From Methylobacterium sp. PvR107 (GTDB taxonomy: Bacteria > Pseudomonadota > Alphaproteobacteria > Rhizobiales > Beijerinckiaceae), in contig NZ_JAFIBW010000001.1 of the NCBI RefSeq assembly GCF_017833295.1, positions 2,046,001 to 2,110,000 on the forward strand: a DNA stretch of 64,000 bases. Direction: 5' to 3'. Made by a program: the position numbers and the translations under genes. Numbering within the stretch: position 1 is the first letter of the stretch; each line of letters begins with the position of its first letter. The notes under the pieces were generated by a model. It saw nothing but the letters and a program-made list of their open reading frames with translations, did not search any database and was not told the DNA's origin. Positions 45,205 through 55,857 of the stretch are shown here, one piece after another.

Positions 45205-45972
45205 TCACCGCACCCCGGTCGCCGAAAAGACCTGTGCCGCCGGAGCGATCACCACGTAGCCGCCGCAAGGCGCCGCCCGGCTGATCACCGCGCTGGCGAC
45301 ACCCCAGACATAGGCGCCACCGCGATCCTCCGCGACGACCGGTCCGCCGGAATCGCCGAAGCAGATTCGGGCGCCGTTCGCCCGGGCGATCGTCAGGCCG
45401 GTGCTGCTGGCCGCCACCGGAGTCAGCGTCGCGGTGCGCAGCCGCCCGACCATGCGTCCGGACAGACCGGCCCCGGCGATCCGCAGGCTCTTCGGGACCC
45501 GCTGCGGATCGGCGGCCAGCGGTACGGGGCGCCGACCCCTCACGGGTTCGGACAGGCGCAGCACCGCGAGATCGACGGAGAGATCCGAGAGGCTGACGCC
45601 GGAGGCATCGTTCGGCAGCATCTCACCGGGATCCGGGCTGTAGCGCGCCGCGACGCGCGCAGCGTAGACCGGCCGCGTCGGCTCGGTCCCGCGGAAGAAC
45701 ACCACCAGCGCGCCGAGGGGATCACCGTTCACGCAATGCGCCGCCGTGAGCACGAGATCGGGGGCGATCAGGACGCCCGAGCAGCGGGTGAGCTGCAGCG
45801 CCTCCTCGGGCCGGGTGATCGTACCGATGGCGACGGTGGCTTGCGCCAGCGCATCGCGGCCCGCGGGCGCGCCGCCGTCGATGGCCAGCGCCGGCCCGGC
45901 CAGCGCCGATCCGAGCGCCAGGGCCGATCCGGCGGCGGCGAGACATGGCCTGATGGTCCCGAAGATGCTCAC
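45205..45972 (-). CDS. trypsin-like serine protease, secreted
   Basis: A 255-residue S1-family protease with signal peptide (cleavage after PALA30) and an N-terminus IDGGAPAGRD that looks like an activation site. The triad is His79 (TAAHC), Asp134 (VDLAVL) and Ser208 (GDSGGP). Cys pairs CSGV/AHC and ICFG/PCGG could form the usual disulfides. It acts in the periplasm or outside; substrate unknown. The start is GTG at 45972 with GGGAG 10 bases upstream. Confidence 0.92.
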   Translation of the reverse strand: MSIFGTIRPCLAAAGSALALGSALAGPALAIDGGAPAGRDALAQATVAIGTITRPEEALQLTRCSGVLIAPDLVLTAAHCVNGDPLGALVVFFRGTEPTRPVYAARVAARYSPDPGEMLPNDASGVSLSDLSVDLAVLRLSEPVRGRRPVPLAADPQRVPKSLRIAGAGLSGRMVGRLRTATLTPVAASSTGLTIARANGARICFGDSGGPVVAEDRGGAYVWGVASAVISRAAPCGGYVVIAPAAQVFSATGVR

Positions 45973-46092
45973 GTGCTGGTCTCTCCCGGCGAACGGCCCC
46001 CAGCGTGACAGATGCGCCCCGCGAAGCGTGGCGCAAGCGGGCGCGAGGACGCGGAGACCGTCACGTCCGCGTCATCGGGGCCGATCCGGCGC

Positions 46093-47490
<1,398 letters not shown>

Positions 47491-47799
47491 GAAACCCATC
47501 CCCCTCCCGGCGCCGCGGATGACGTCCGGCCACGCGCCGTGGCCGGAAACCGGCCCTGCCTTCAACGACCTGCTGGCCGCACGCGGCGAAGAACGGCCGA
47601 AACGTGGCACCGCCTCCGGTCCCGGCCCAGCATCCTGTTGCATTGCCGCGACGGCGCGGCCCGCCCGATGGGGCTAACCCAAAAGCGTGAGAAATTCGAG
47701 AAGGTCTTCGCGCCGCCCGGGTAAGGCTTCCTTAACCGCGCCGTCGGACCGTTCGGACAGCGATCCTCACGTTACAGATCCTGTGCCTAGGGACATTTC

Positions 47800-48147
47800 A
47801 TGCGACGCTCGGCCGCCGGTTACTTCGTTCTCGCCACCACGCTTGCCTGCGCCGGCCTGACGCATGTCGCGATGGCCGGCACGGACGGTGAGACGCCCGC
47901 GAAGGCGCCGGCCCATGTCGAGAAGACCTTCCTGATCCCGTCGAGCGACGGCTACGGCGTCGGCGAGTGCCTGACGACACCGGGCAGCGACTGCGGACAG
48001 GTCGTGGCCAACGCGTGGTGCGAGGCGCAGGGCTACGCGGCCGCCAATTCCTACGGCGTCGCCGCAGCCGACGAGTATACCGGCGCCATCAGCCAGCCTG
48101 TCCCGACCCCATCCGAGCGCCCGATCCGCATCACCTGCCAAGACTGA
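47800..48147 (+). CDS. small secreted protein ending in a tandem-repeat stop
   Basis: A 115-residue protein with a signal peptide (MRRSAAGYFVLATTLACAGL, cleavage near AMA26). The mature part has Cys in GECLTTPGSDCGQVVANAWCEAQGYA and a C-terminal TCQD, giving up to two disulfides. I know no domain name. The last codons and the stop form the first of four identical 15-base tandem copies. It lies divergent from cysS and before the convergent creA-like gene. Confidence 0.75.
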   Translation: MRRSAAGYFVLATTLACAGLTHVAMAGTDGETPAKAPAHVEKTFLIPSSDGYGVGECLTTPGSDCGQVVANAWCEAQGYAAANSYGVAAADEYTGAISQPVPTPSERPIRITCQD

Positions 48148-48207
48148 ACCTGCCAAGACTGAACCTGCCAAGACTGAACCTGCCAAGACTGACCCAGCCA
48201 GGACTGA
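48133..48207 (+). repeat. 15-bp tandem repeat carrying in-frame stop codons
   Basis: Unit ACCTGCCAAGACTGA, four perfect copies (48133-48192) plus a fifth with three mismatches (48193-48207). In the frame of the upstream gene each unit reads Thr-Cys-Gln-Asp-stop, so five stop codons follow in series. Confidence 0.95.
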
Positions 48208-48223
48208 GCGCACCCGGTGCGCC

Positions 48224-48736
48224 CTATTTCAGGGCGTCCGCGCATTTCGGCGCCGGCTCCGTGCCCCAGGGTGCAAGCGGCACCGCCGAGGTCGAGTTCT
48301 TCGGCGAGCCCTGAATGACCTTGTCCGAATAAACCATGTAGATCAGCGTGTTGCGTTTGACGTCGCAGCCGCGCACGATCTGCATCGACTTGAAGATAAG
48401 TGAGCGGCGCTCGCTGAACACCACCTCGCCCTGGTTGAGCTTGCCCTTGAAGGCGATCGGCCCGGTCTGGCGGCAGGCCAGCGAGATGTCCGAGACGTCC
48501 TCGGCAAGGCCCAGCGTGCCCTTGATCCCGCCCTTCTCGGGCTGGGTGTACCAGCAGGCCACCCCCGCAACCGCCGGATCGTCGACCCCGTAGACGACCA
48601 GCTTGTCGTTGGGCGTCAGCGGGCGCCAGACCGTCGACTTGTCGAAGATCCGGTCGGGCTCCTGCGCCGCCGCGGGCCCGGCCGCGGCCAGACCGACGGC
48701 CATCAGACCAACATAGGTGAGACTCTGAAACCACAT
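48224..48736 (-). CDS. creA: CreA family secreted protein
   Basis: A 170-residue periplasmic protein matching CreA (DUF/YtfJ-neighbour family): signal peptide ending AAAQ, then VYGVDDPAVAGVACWYTQPEKGG and DVSDISLACRQTGPI, with Cys pairs (ACWYT, ACRQ, GCDVKR). Function is unknown even in E. coli. The ATG at 48736 gives MWFQSLTYVG. It converges on the 47800 gene across the tandem repeat, with only 16 bases after the last unit. Confidence 0.85.
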   Translation of the reverse strand: MWFQSLTYVGLMAVGLAAAGPAAAQEPDRIFDKSTVWRPLTPNDKLVVYGVDDPAVAGVACWYTQPEKGGIKGTLGLAEDVSDISLACRQTGPIAFKGKLNQGEVVFSERRSLIFKSMQIVRGCDVKRNTLIYMVYSDKVIQGSPKNSTSAVPLAPWGTEPAPKCADALK

Positions 48737-48887
48737 CGCCGGCCAATTCCCCCTCAAGCTTGCCGACGGGATGTAGGAGGGGTGTCGTGGTCTTGCGAGG
48801 GGGCATAGAATGGCTCCGCTTCGGCCCCGAAGCGCGGATGCGCACACGCCCGGATCCCTTCGGAGCGCCGCGCACCCGATCAACGCG

Positions 48888-49964
48888 ATGCTGCCAATGC
48901 CTCACCGTCCGATCGTCCGTTCGCTCGGCCGCCTCATCCTGAGCGCGGTCCTCGCCGTCGGGCTGTCCAGCACGCTCCTGCATCCCGCCAGCGCGCAGGA
49001 GGGCCCGGCTGCGGCGCCCGCTGCCGAGGTGAAGCCTGCGCCGCAGCTGCCGTCGCCCCAGTGCCGGCGCTACCGGGCCGAACTCGCCGCTGTCCAGAGC
49101 GGCGCCAGCACGACGCGCGCCCTCAACGACGAGATCGGCCGGCTCGAGGCCTATTTCCGCGGCCTCAACTGCGAGGGCGGGAAGTTCCTGTTCTTCGATA
49201 CACGGCCGCCGCAATGCGGGGCCGTGGAGCAGCGCATCCGCGCGTTGAAGGCCACCTACGGCGGCGCGGTGCTGGACGACAGCGGGATCCGCCGGCGCGA
49301 GCTGCAGGGGCTCGTGGCCTCGACCTGCCCGGCGCGAGAGACCTATGCCGGCACCGGCGAGACCTACGCCCGGGGCGGCCCGCAGATGGTCTGCGTGCGG
49401 ACCTGCGACGGCGGCTTCTTCCCGATGAAGAACCTGCCCGAGGGCCGCGGCGGCGCCGACGAGATGTGCCAAGCGCTGTGCCCCGGGACCGAGGCGCAGG
49501 CCTATTCCATGCCGTACGGCGACGAGGCCCTGAAGCACGCCGCCTCCGTGAAGGGCAGCCGCGCCTACGCGAGCCTCGCCAACGCCTTCAAGTTCCGCAA
49601 GGAATTCGTCCCGAACTGCTCCTGCAAGCCGGCGAACCAGACCTGGGCGCAATCCCTGGTCAAGGCCGAGAGCATGCTGGTCCGGCACAAGGGCGACATC
49701 TTCGTGACGCCGATGCAGGCCGAGGCGTTGTCCCGGCCGAAGGTCCGCCTGACCCTGGTCGGCCGGGCCGATAGGACGGCGGCGGAACTCGCCGCCGACG
49801 CCGCCGGTCGCGCCGGGGTCGACACGAGAGCCAGCCTGACACCGGACAATGCCGGGACGGGCGAGCTCGTGGCGGCGAAAATTGAGGCGGCCAAGACCGA
49901 TCACGTTGCCGTGCGCATCATCGCGCCGGACGTCGTCGCGGTGCCACAGCGCCTCACGCCCTGA
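48888..49964 (+). CDS. DUF2865 secreted protein
   Basis: A 358-residue exported protein. Signal segment RLILSAVLAVGLSSTLLHPASA. The domain has PQCRRYRAELAAVQ, the strongly conserved VCVRTCDGGFFPM and MCQALCPGTEAQAYSMPYG, which I recognise as DUF2865. The Cys content suggests disulfides in the periplasm. Function unknown. ATGs at 48888 and 48897 are both possible; the first is given. It precedes the OmpA-type gene by 77 bases, so both may share a transcript. Confidence 0.8.
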   Translation: MLPMPHRPIVRSLGRLILSAVLAVGLSSTLLHPASAQEGPAAAPAAEVKPAPQLPSPQCRRYRAELAAVQSGASTTRALNDEIGRLEAYFRGLNCEGGKFLFFDTRPPQCGAVEQRIRALKATYGGAVLDDSGIRRRELQGLVASTCPARETYAGTGETYARGGPQMVCVRTCDGGFFPMKNLPEGRGGADEMCQALCPGTEAQAYSMPYGDEALKHAASVKGSRAYASLANAFKFRKEFVPNCSCKPANQTWAQSLVKAESMLVRHKGDIFVTPMQAEALSRPKVRLTLVGRADRTAAELAADAAGRAGVDTRASLTPDNAGTGELVAAKIEAAKTDHVAVRIIAPDVVAVPQRLTP

Positions 49965-50041
49965 GGCCGCTCCCGCGGGTGCGCGGGGAACCAAATGGCG
50001 CGTCCCGGGTTCGGCTCGTCCTGAACCGACTTGGGACCACG

Positions 50042-52129
50042 ATGCGCCTGCTCCGCCTGATCCTCCTGACCGGCACGGTGCTGCCGGGGCTCGCGCTCGT
50101 GCAGACCGTCGGCGCTTCGCCGGCCCGGATTCACCTGGCGCAGGGCGGACCGGAGGAGCGCGGTCCCCGCGGCGGCGGCGAGCCTCCGCATGGTGGTCCG
50201 CGCCCGGAGCGTCCGCCGCAGGAGCGCCCCGGCCCGCAGCCGGGCCCGCCGGCCGCGCGCGAGCGGCCCGAGCCGCGGCCGGAGCGTGCCGCACCGCCTC
50301 CGCCGCCCCGCGAACGCCCCGAACCGCCCGCCCAGCGCCAGCCGCAGGCTGAGCCACCCCAGCGCGAGCGCGCGCCCGAACGCCGCCCCGAACCCCCAGC
50401 CGCGCGTCCGCCGGCCCAGGAGCGGCCGGACCGTTCGCAGGAGCGCCAGCAGGACCGGCGGGACCGGCAGCCGGATCGTCCGGATCGGGATTCCCCGGAG
50501 CGTCCGGCGCCGGCGCGGCCCAGCTCCGAACGACAGCAGGCGCCGGAGCGGGATCAGGCTCCCGCACCCCAACCGCGACCCAGCCCCGAGCGGCCGCCGG
50601 TATCGCCGCAGCAGCGACCGGCACCGGATCGGGATCGCCCGGGTCCGGACGCCCAGCCGAACCGTCCTGCGCAACGCGATGCCGCTCCGGACCGGCCCGC
50701 GCCGGACCGCGGGCCGCCCGGCCAGCGCCTGGGTGGACCGCGGACGCCCAACGACCGCCCAGGGCCTCCCGACGCGGTACCGGGTGGCCCCGGCCGGCCG
50801 GTCCAGCGTCCGGATGCCCAGCCCGAGAACCGCCAGTTCGAGAATCGACAGCAGCCGAATGCCGGCCCCGGTGCCGAGCCCGGACGACCCGTGCCGCCCA
50901 ACGTCGCGCCGGGCGTTCCGGGCCAGCCGGTCCAGCCCCGGAATACGCAGCCCGACGGGCGGCCGCAGGCCTCGCCGAACGGTGCCCCCGGCGCCGAGCC
51001 GGGGCGGCCGCTTCCGCCCAACATGGCGCCCGGAATCCCAGGTCGGCCATTCGTGCCGCCGGGTCAGGCGCCTGCTCCCGGTCAGGCTCCGCCGCCCGGC
51101 GGCGTGCAGCCGGGACAGCCGTCGGCGGGCGGCTCCGGCGGTCCCGGTGCCTTCAACCGGCCGGGCCAGCCGGGCTACGTCCCCGGCGGCTTCCGCCAGA
51201 ACGACGCGGTGCGCGACTTCGAGCAGGTCCGCACCGACCGCCGCGAGTTCCGGGAGGACGGCCGCACCTATTACCGCGAGCCCGGCCGCATCATCGTGCA
51301 GGACCGCGACAGCTTCCTGATCCGCCACGACGAGAACGAGCGCTTCCGCGATCTCGACCCGCGCGGCTACCGGTTCGAGCGGCGGGGCGCCGATTTCTAC
51401 AGCACGGTCGACCGGCCCGGCGGCGAGCAGATCATCACCGTGACGGACGACGACGGACGGATGCTGCGCCGCTATCGCCGCTACCGGGACGGCCGCGAGG
51501 TCGTGCTGATCGACAACAGCTATGCCGGGCCGCTCCGTCCGGTCTACGAGGACGTGGTGGTGCTGCCGCCCCCGGACATCCGGATCCCGCGGGAGCGCTA
51601 CGTCGTCGATTACGCGCAGGCCGACGAGGCGGAGGTCTACGAGGCCCTGACCGCCCCGCCGGTCGTCGCCGTCGACCGGCGCTACACCCTCGACCAGATT
51701 CGCTACAGCCCCGACCTCCGGGCCCGTCTGCGCGCCGTCGACATCAACACCATCACCTTCGACACCGGCTCGTTCACCGTCACGCCGGACCAAGCGGCCA
51801 AGCTTTCGGTGATCGCCGCCGCGATGAACCGCGCCATTCAGGCCAACCCGCAGGAGGTCTTCCTGATCGAGGGCTTCACCGACGCGGTCGGCTCCGCCAT
51901 CGACAACCTTTCGCTATCGGACCGCCGCGCGCAATCGGTGGCCACCGTGCTGACGCAGCAGTTCCGGGTGCCTCCGGAGAACCTGACCACGCAGGGCTAC
52001 GGCGAGCAGTACCTCAAGGTGAACACACAGAACCCTTCCCGCGAGAACCGCCGCGTCGTGGTCCAGCGGATCACCCCATTGCTGCAGCAGGGTCAGGGTC
52101 AGGCAGTGCCGCCCCCGCCGCCGCGCTAA
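50042..52129 (+). CDS. OmpA-type protein with long Pro/Arg-rich stalk
   Basis: A 695-residue exported protein. Signal peptide MRLLRLILLTGTVLPGLALV; then residues about 30-400 of low complexity, very rich in Pro, Arg, Gln and Glu; then a linker (DRREFREDGRTYYREPGR) and a C-terminal OmpA-like peptidoglycan-binding domain (about 560-680: FDTGSFTVTPDQAAKLSVIA, EGFTDAVGSAIDNLSLSDRR, NRRVVVQRITP). The stalk could span the periplasm. The ATG at 50042 begins the signal peptide. Confidence 0.88.
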   Translation: MRLLRLILLTGTVLPGLALVQTVGASPARIHLAQGGPEERGPRGGGEPPHGGPRPERPPQERPGPQPGPPAARERPEPRPERAAPPPPPRERPEPPAQRQPQAEPPQRERAPERRPEPPAARPPAQERPDRSQERQQDRRDRQPDRPDRDSPERPAPARPSSERQQAPERDQAPAPQPRPSPERPPVSPQQRPAPDRDRPGPDAQPNRPAQRDAAPDRPAPDRGPPGQRLGGPRTPNDRPGPPDAVPGGPGRPVQRPDAQPENRQFENRQQPNAGPGAEPGRPVPPNVAPGVPGQPVQPRNTQPDGRPQASPNGAPGAEPGRPLPPNMAPGIPGRPFVPPGQAPAPGQAPPPGGVQPGQPSAGGSGGPGAFNRPGQPGYVPGGFRQNDAVRDFEQVRTDRREFREDGRTYYREPGRIIVQDRDSFLIRHDENERFRDLDPRGYRFERRGADFYSTVDRPGGEQIITVTDDDGRMLRRYRRYRDGREVVLIDNSYAGPLRPVYEDVVVLPPPDIRIPRERYVVDYAQADEAEVYEALTAPPVVAVDRRYTLDQIRYSPDLRARLRAVDINTITFDTGSFTVTPDQAAKLSVIAAAMNRAIQANPQEVFLIEGFTDAVGSAIDNLSLSDRRAQSVATVLTQQFRVPPENLTTQGYGEQYLKVNTQNPSRENRRVVVQRITPLLQQGQGQAVPPPPPR

Positions 52130-52220
52130 GTCGGTCGCCGCGCAGCCATGCCCTGCGCGGCAGTTGACGGTTCGGCCCTGGCACCTCACCACCGATTGAG
52201 GACAGCGGCACGGGACGGTG

Positions 52221-53447
52221 ATGGACAGCGAGGCGGACGGGGGACTGATCCGGTCGGGCACACCGGTCTTCCGCCGCACGGCGCTGGCGCTGGCGGCGGC
52301 AGGGTTCTCGACCTTCGCGGTGCTCTACGCCGTCCAGCCGCTCCTGCCGATCTACGCGGACGATTTCGGCGTCTCGCCGGCCGAGAGCAGCCTGGCCCTG
52401 TCGCTGCCCTGCGCCCTGCTCGCGGTGGCGCTTCTCGTGGTCAGCCCGCTGTCGGAGATGTGGGGTCGCAAGCGCGTGATGCTGACCTCCCTGTTCGCCT
52501 CGGCGCTGCTGACGATCGTGGCCGCGCTGATCCCGGGCTGGCACGGCTTCCTCGTGCTCCGCGCGCTCACCGGCCTCACGGCGAGTGGGCTGCCGGCCGT
52601 CGCCATGGCCTACCTCGCAGAAGAGATGGACGTGAAGGCCATCGGCCTGTCGATGGGCCTGCTCGTCGGCGGCAATGCGCTCGGCGGCATGTCGGGCCGC
52701 CTGATCAGCGGCGTCATGGCCGACCACATGAACTGGCGCATCGGCCTCGCCACGATCGGGGCGCTCGCGCTCGCGGCGGCCCTGGCGTTCTGGCGCTGGC
52801 TGCCGCCTTCGCGCCGCTTCGTGCCGCGCCGTCTGGCGTGGCGCGACGTCCCGGGCACGTTCGGCCACCACTTCCGCGATGCCGGCCTGCCGTGGCTGTT
52901 CGCCGAGGCGTTCCTGCTGATGGGCGGCTTCGTCTGCATCTACAATTACATCGGCTTCCGCCTGCTCGACCCGCCGTTCTCGCTGAGCCAGACGGTGATC
53001 GGGCTGATCTTCTCGGTCTATGTCGCCGGGATGGTGAGCAGCCCGGTGACGGGGGAGCTCGCGAGCCGCTTCGGCCGGCGGCGCGTTTTGTGGGTCGCCA
53101 CGGCGATCGCCCTCGCCGGCATCCTCATGACCCTGTCGGACCACATCCTGCTGATCATCGCGGGCGTCGTGGTGGCGACGGTGGGCTTCTTCGGCGCGCA
53201 TTCCGTCGCCAGCAGCTGGGTCGGCCGGCGGGCGCTGCGCGACCGGGCGCAGGCCTCCTCGATCTATCTCGGCTTGTATTACCTGGGGTCGTCGGTGCTC
53301 GGCACGGCGGGCGGCTGGTTCTTCGCCCATTCCGGTTGGAACGGCGTGGTGCTGTTCGTCGGCGGCCTGTACGGTCTGGCGCTGATCATCGCCCTGCGCT
53401 TGTCGCGCCTCGCGCCGCTGGCGACCGGAGCCGGAGGGACATCATGA
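52221..53447 (+). CDS. MFS transporter, drug-efflux type
   Basis: A 408-residue, 12-helix carrier of the YnfM/AraJ kind. Seen: FAVLYAVQPLLPIYADDFGV, SPLSEMWGRKRVML, RALTGLTASGLPAVAMAY, SSPVTGELASRFGRRRVL. Substrate unknown. An in-frame GTG lies directly before the ATG at 52221. It overlaps the following methyltransferase by four bases (ATGA), so the two are translationally coupled; a joint task (for example modifying and exporting a small molecule) is possible but not shown. Confidence 0.9.
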   Translation: MDSEADGGLIRSGTPVFRRTALALAAAGFSTFAVLYAVQPLLPIYADDFGVSPAESSLALSLPCALLAVALLVVSPLSEMWGRKRVMLTSLFASALLTIVAALIPGWHGFLVLRALTGLTASGLPAVAMAYLAEEMDVKAIGLSMGLLVGGNALGGMSGRLISGVMADHMNWRIGLATIGALALAAALAFWRWLPPSRRFVPRRLAWRDVPGTFGHHFRDAGLPWLFAEAFLLMGGFVCIYNYIGFRLLDPPFSLSQTVIGLIFSVYVAGMVSSPVTGELASRFGRRRVLWVATAIALAGILMTLSDHILLIIAGVVVATVGFFGAHSVASSWVGRRALRDRAQASSIYLGLYYLGSSVLGTAGGWFFAHSGWNGVVLFVGGLYGLALIIALRLSRLAPLATGAGGTS

Positions 53448-54223
53448 GCGCGCGCAGCCATGTCAGCCACGTCGTGGACCAGTTCGGCACCCAGGCTTCC
53501 GCCTACGTGACCAGTGCCGTGCATGCCGCGGGCGCCGATCTCGACCGGATCGGCGCGCTGATCCGCACGACGCCGGGCGCGCGGGTCCTCGATCTCGGCT
53601 GCGGCGGGGGTCACGTCGCCTTCGCGGCCGCCGCGGCCGGCGCCGCAGTCACCGCCTACGACCTCTCGGACGCCATGCTGGCGGCGGTGGCCGCCGAGGC
53701 GGCCCGCCGCGGTCTCCCGCGCATCGAGACCCGGCAGGGCGCCGCCGAGATCCTGCCCTTCCCGGAGGCGAGCTTCGACGCGGTGCTGACCCGCTACAGC
53801 GCCCATCACTGGCGCGACGTCCCGGCTGCCCTGGCTCAGGCGCGGCGGGTGCTGAAGCCGGGTGGGCTGCTGGTCGTCTGCGATATCGTCTCGCCCGAGG
53901 AGCCGCTCCTCGACACGCATCTGCAGGCGGTGGAGCTCCTGCGCGATCCCTCGCATGTGCGCGACTACCGCGTCTCGGAATGGCGCGCGCTGCTGGAGGC
54001 GGCGGGCTTCGAACACGGATCGCCCTCGGCGAGTCGGCCGCGCATGGAGTTCGCGAGCTGGATCGCCCGGATGCGCACGCCCGCGGTCAATGTTGCGGCG
54101 ATCCGGGCCCTGCAGGCATCGGCCCCCGCGGAGGTGGCGACCTATTTCGCGATCGAGGCCGACGGCAGCTTCCTGCTCGACTCCGTGCTGATCGAGGCGC
54201 GCCCGCGCGGCGAGGCTGCGTAA
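53444..54223 (+). CDS. SAM-dependent methyltransferase
   Basis: A 259-residue class I methyltransferase of the UbiE/Methyltransf_11 type. Motif I is VLDLGCGGGHVAF (residues about 45-57), followed by YDLSDAML (acidic end of beta-2), DAVLTRYSAHHW and RVLKPGGLLVVCDI. The C-terminal part (DPSHVRDYRVSEWRALLEAA) resembles YcgJ-like proteins. Substrate unknown. It is coupled to the preceding transporter gene by an ATGA overlap. Confidence 0.9.
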   Translation: MSARSHVSHVVDQFGTQASAYVTSAVHAAGADLDRIGALIRTTPGARVLDLGCGGGHVAFAAAAAGAAVTAYDLSDAMLAAVAAEAARRGLPRIETRQGAAEILPFPEASFDAVLTRYSAHHWRDVPAALAQARRVLKPGGLLVVCDIVSPEEPLLDTHLQAVELLRDPSHVRDYRVSEWRALLEAAGFEHGSPSASRPRMEFASWIARMRTPAVNVAAIRALQASAPAEVATYFAIEADGSFLLDSVLIEARPRGEAA

Positions 54224-54285
54224 CGGAGGCGCGCCGAGCGTGCGCCGCGCGTTCGAGCGTTCCGGAGACGGTCATTGAGCCTCGC

Positions 54286-54397
54286 CGTCATTCGGGGGCG
54301 CCGGAGGCGAGCCCGGAATCCCGACGCACGTCGCCGCACAATCGTGCTTGACGGCGGGTCCGGATCCCGGGTTCCGCCGCGCGGCCCCGGGATGACG
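54286..54397. repeat. palindromic intergenic repeat, family A copy 4
   Basis: About 112 bases from CGTCATTCGGGGGCGCCGG with GCGAGCCCGGAATCC to GGATCCCGGGTTCCGCC then GCGGCCCCGGGATGACG. The strongest copy for a long hairpin. Confidence 0.8.
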
Positions 54398-54569
54398 GCG
54401 GGGATCGATGACGGAGCAGCCACTCCGGACCGACCTCGACGCGACAGTCGATGTCCGGTCGGGATGAGGCTTGACCGTTGAAGCGTCTACACCCCGCACC
54501 CATCTTGGATGCCCGCACCACGAGAGGAAGCCGGTCCCGCCCGCCGGGCACGCGGCTCAATGAACCGGC

Positions 54570-55856
54570 CTGATCGAGCTTATCGTCGTCGTCCTGCTGA
54601 TCGCGCTGAACGGCGTCTTCTCCCTGTCGGAGCTGGCTGTCGTCTCGGCGCGCAAGAGCCGGCTGCGCGCCCTCGCCGCCGACCGCCGCCCCGGCGCCAA
54701 GGCGGCGCTCGCCCTGGCCGAGGAGCCGGGCCGCTTCCTGTCCACCGTACAGATCGGCATCACGCTGATCGGCATCCTGTCAGGCGTGGTGTCGGGCGCA
54801 GCGCTCGGCGATCGGCTCGCGGTGATACTGATCGATCTCGACCTGCCGAAGGCCTGGGCCGACACGCTGGGCTATACGCTGGTGATCGGCGTGATCACCT
54901 ACCTGTCGGTGATCATCGGCGAGCTGGTGCCGAAGCACCTCGCCCTGCGCAACCCGGAGCGGATCGCCTGCGCGGTGGCGCCCGGCATGCGCGTGGTCTC
55001 GCGGGCGGCCCTGCCGGCCGTCTGGCTGCTCGATGCCTCGACCCGGGCGGTGTTCCGCCTGATCGGCCAGGAGACCGAGAGCGCCAGCGCGGTGACCGAG
55101 GAGGAAATCCGCAGCCTCGTGGCGGAAGCGGAGACGGCGGGCGTCATCGAGGGCGACGAGCGCGCGATGATCTCCGGTGTGCTCCGCCTCGGCGACCGGC
55201 TGGTGCGCGGCGTCATGACCCCGCGCACCGACGTGGTCTGGATCGACCTCCAGGACGACCCGGATATCGTCCGCGCGCAGATCCTGGCGAGTCCCCATGC
55301 CCGCCTGCCCGTGGCCGATGGCGGCCCCGACACGATGATCGGCATCCTGCAGGTCCGCGACCTGCTCGGCCCCCTGTCGCGCGGCGAGCCCCTCGACCCG
55401 CGCGCCCATGTCCGCCCGGCCCCGGTGCTGCCCGATACCCTCGATGCCCTCTCCGCCCTCGAGACCCTGCGCAAGGCTCCGCTGCCGATCGCGCTGGTCC
55501 ATGACGAGTACGGGCATTTCGACGGCCTCCTGACGCCCGCCGACATCCTCGACGCGATCGCGGGGGCGTTCCGGTCGGAAAATGTCGAGCCCGATGCGGT
55601 GCGCCGTCCGGACGGCTCCTGGCTGATCGCCGGCTCGATGCCGGCCGACGAGTTGGCCGACCAGCTCGGACTGCGGCTGCCGCCCTCGCGGGACTACGCG
55701 ACGGCGGCGGGCCTCGTGATCGCGGCGCTTCAGCACCTGCCGGAGACCGGCGAGGCCTGCGAGATCGCCGGCTGGCGCTTCGAGGTAGTGGATCTCGACG
55801 GGCGCCGCGTCGACAAGCTGCTGGCGACCCGCCTTGAGGAGGTCGAGGCGGAGTAG
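54570..55856 (+). CDS. CNNM/CBS (CorC-HlyC) membrane protein, non-AUG start
   Basis: A 428-residue DUF21/CBS-pair protein of the CorB/HlyC type linked to magnesium/cobalt handling in the inner membrane. Membrane part: IELIVVVLLIALNGVFSLSE, LSTVQIGITLIGILSGVVSG, VITYLSVIIGELVPKHLAL. CBS pair: DRLVRGVMTPRTDVVWIDLQ and LPIALVHDEYGHFDGLLTPA; then a CorC_HlyC domain. Homology begins at CTG 54570, just nine bases after an in-frame stop (54561); no ATG, GTG or TTG occurs until 54786, inside the membrane domain. A CTG start, or a shift from the ATG at 54560, must be assumed. Confidence 0.85.
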   Translation: MIELIVVVLLIALNGVFSLSELAVVSARKSRLRALAADRRPGAKAALALAEEPGRFLSTVQIGITLIGILSGVVSGAALGDRLAVILIDLDLPKAWADTLGYTLVIGVITYLSVIIGELVPKHLALRNPERIACAVAPGMRVVSRAALPAVWLLDASTRAVFRLIGQETESASAVTEEEIRSLVAEAETAGVIEGDERAMISGVLRLGDRLVRGVMTPRTDVVWIDLQDDPDIVRAQILASPHARLPVADGGPDTMIGILQVRDLLGPLSRGEPLDPRAHVRPAPVLPDTLDALSALETLRKAPLPIALVHDEYGHFDGLLTPADILDAIAGAFRSENVEPDAVRRPDGSWLIAGSMPADELADQLGLRLPPSRDYATAAGLVIAALQHLPETGEACEIAGWRFEVVDLDGRRVDKLLATRLEEVEAE

Positions 55857-55857
55857 C

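Noticed and set aside
48133..48207. Tandem repeat as a CRISPR array
   Set aside because: Units are 15 bp and directly abut, with no spacers and no cas genes.
48051..51050. Minus-strand ORF of 999 codons rich in Ala/Pro/Arg
   Set aside because: It runs antisense through three real genes (the 48224, 48888 and 50042 ones) and the tandem repeat; its length comes from high GC with few stops.
54509..55504. ORF with an ATG over the CNNM gene
   Set aside because: Arg/Pro-rich wrong-frame product; the CNNM frame gives full membrane and CBS domains.
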